Assembly (NCBI GenBank): GCA_905147135.1
Contig: LR990055.1
Location: forward strand, 3,845,001-3,909,000
Length of the DNA stretch: 64,000 bases
Source: Blastobasis lacticolella
Lineage: Eukaryota > Arthropoda > Insecta > Lepidoptera > Blastobasidae
Direction: 5' to 3'
Shown here: positions 62,730 through 64,000 of the stretch, one piece after another
Layout of the letters: every line of letters begins with the position of its first letter
Position numbering within the stretch: position 1 is the first letter of the stretch
The notes under the pieces: generated by a model
Databases searched by the model: none
What the model saw: the letters and a program-made list of their open reading frames with translations, nothing else
Told to the model about the DNA's origin: nothing
Program-made: the position numbers and the translations under genes

Positions 62730-64000
62730 TCATATCTACCTACGGTAGGAGAAATCAATAAATTAATATGGTACGCTAACATTGTAGCCAGTTTGACTTT
62801 GTACCTACGTCGAAGTTACATAGTATTTTCTGTTAAAACTACTTGTTAAACATGTTTTGCTTATACTAGTAATTATGATTGTAAATAATTTATTGTAACC
62901 ATACATAATTCTTTTATAGGAATGACACTATGAAGTTAATTAAAGCATTTTATTTCTTATTGTAAATATTTTGTCTGTAAATAAATAAATGTACTATTTA
63001 ATATTTCTTCAAGCTCTCAACTAACTTCTTATTTGCAAATTTAGGTCCTGTTTAGTAATTTTAAATACTGATTCATTCGGTACGGTGTTTTATAGCTGAA
63101 TTTCGCCGAAATAGTACATGTGGTACATGGCTTGCTGCAGCACGGATCTTGCAAACCATATAAATGGAATGAAGCTGCATTTAATTAGGCACTTAAATGA
63201 GGTAGGTACCTCGGATTCGTGCTGCACGAATCCGGAGATATCCTTTACGATGTCAAGTCCCGTATCGTTGCAGCTTGGGTCTAATGGAAGGAGCTCACTC
63301 AGGAGAGAAAGGGAATAAGTGACTGATTAGTATTGACAAATACCAAAAATACTAAACAAGTCACCATGATCATCATCAACGTCATATCCGATTTTGTTAT
63401 TTTGTAATATCAATTTTTGATTCTTTTAGATCCAAATAAATATTGGGCCAAATAAAGTTTTATCTTTGTCGTCTATGTCTATGCCATCATCACAGCCCAT
63501 AACATTGAATTCAATGGAATTATGACATTAATTCATAAAGTGATTTTAATAATTTCAGGTAATTTCAAGTAAATGTTTTAATAAAAAAGTTTTAATGTTT
63601 TAATAGGAGTAAATTGTTTAATGTACGCAAATTTGTTATTTTAGGGTGCTATCAGACAGAAGGCAGTCACGCGTTGGGGCGTTCCGCGTTCGTGTTCTGT
63701 GTTCTTTGTTTTGAATTACGTTACATAGATATACCCACTGTAACGATCACTATGTACCATGAGCTCGTCACTGTACAATTTATTTATATATCATATGATT
63801 ATAGTTGATAGACTTCGAAATGAATACGCATAACATACACAGAGCAATGTGTGGTTCAAATATAGTTTGCTTATCATGATTTCTTTTACAAATGCTCTCA
63901 AATACTTAACCAAAACTTGGTTTTGTAATAAACTTAAACGATTTATTTGACGATAAGAGAAATATTTTACTTCAAAAGCACGTAATAAATTTACGCTATT
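62730..64000. other. Unassigned end of window
   Basis: AT-rich. A scrap of repeat C (ATCATCACAGCCCATAACA) is at 63484-63503. CTCGGATTCGTGCTGCACGA then ATCCG near 63210 is a short palindrome. The 64-66-codon frames show no domain. Confidence 0.4.

Overview
The window looks like the genome of a moth or butterfly. It is AT-rich, intron-like and packed with repeats. Helitron-like ends of the Lep1 type, tRNA-headed SINEs in many copies, several LINE families and numerous MITEs give it a lepidopteran character. Species cannot be told. There are no operons and no bacterial, phage or CRISPR features. Almost every long open frame is a chance frame or a transposon shadow.

Only one piece of a host gene is convincing: a single 227-bp internal exon on the minus strand (56702-56928). 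It encodes transmembrane helices 2 and 3 and the DRY motif of a class A neuropeptide GPCR, most like the CCHamide-1 (bombesin-like) receptor. The flanking DNA is probably intron or intergenic, and the other exons lie outside the window or were not recognised.

Region by region. 0-10 kb holds MITEs, one decayed LINE reverse transcriptase (2.8-3.8 kb, minus), SINEs, and a 584-bp hAT remnant with the transposase tail and near-perfect 8-bp target duplications (7.06-7.64 kb). 10-16 kb holds Helitron-like elements, one interrupted by a repeat C copy with clear target duplications, plus SINE-A and SINE-B. 16.9-26.1 kb is the most unusual part. A 1.2-kb inverted-repeat element with TTA target duplications carries a Gly-Pro-rich open frame. 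Next to it lies a 7.3-kb composite with TAA target duplications and 31-bp termini (30/31 identical), made of GC-rich palindromic arrays, a 104-bp satellite and at least two more nested elements. 26-39 kb is mixed repeats. 39-46 kb has two copies of a retroelement C-terminal domain and a second satellite-bearing inverted-repeat element (40.25-42.62 kb). 46-56 kb holds SINEs, Helitrons and MITEs. 56-64 kb holds the GPCR exon, a GC-rich hairpin MITE, a SINE-B composite and the 5' half of an APE-type LINE.

Repeat names used below are local labels. SINE-A and SINE-B are tRNA-headed SINEs. Repeat C is a 256-bp retroposon with a GATGAT tail. Repeat D and LINE-E are LINE 3' ends. MITE-F, MITE-G and MITE-H are three short inverted-repeat families. 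All family assignments come from reading the sequence and from recalled family features. No search was run.
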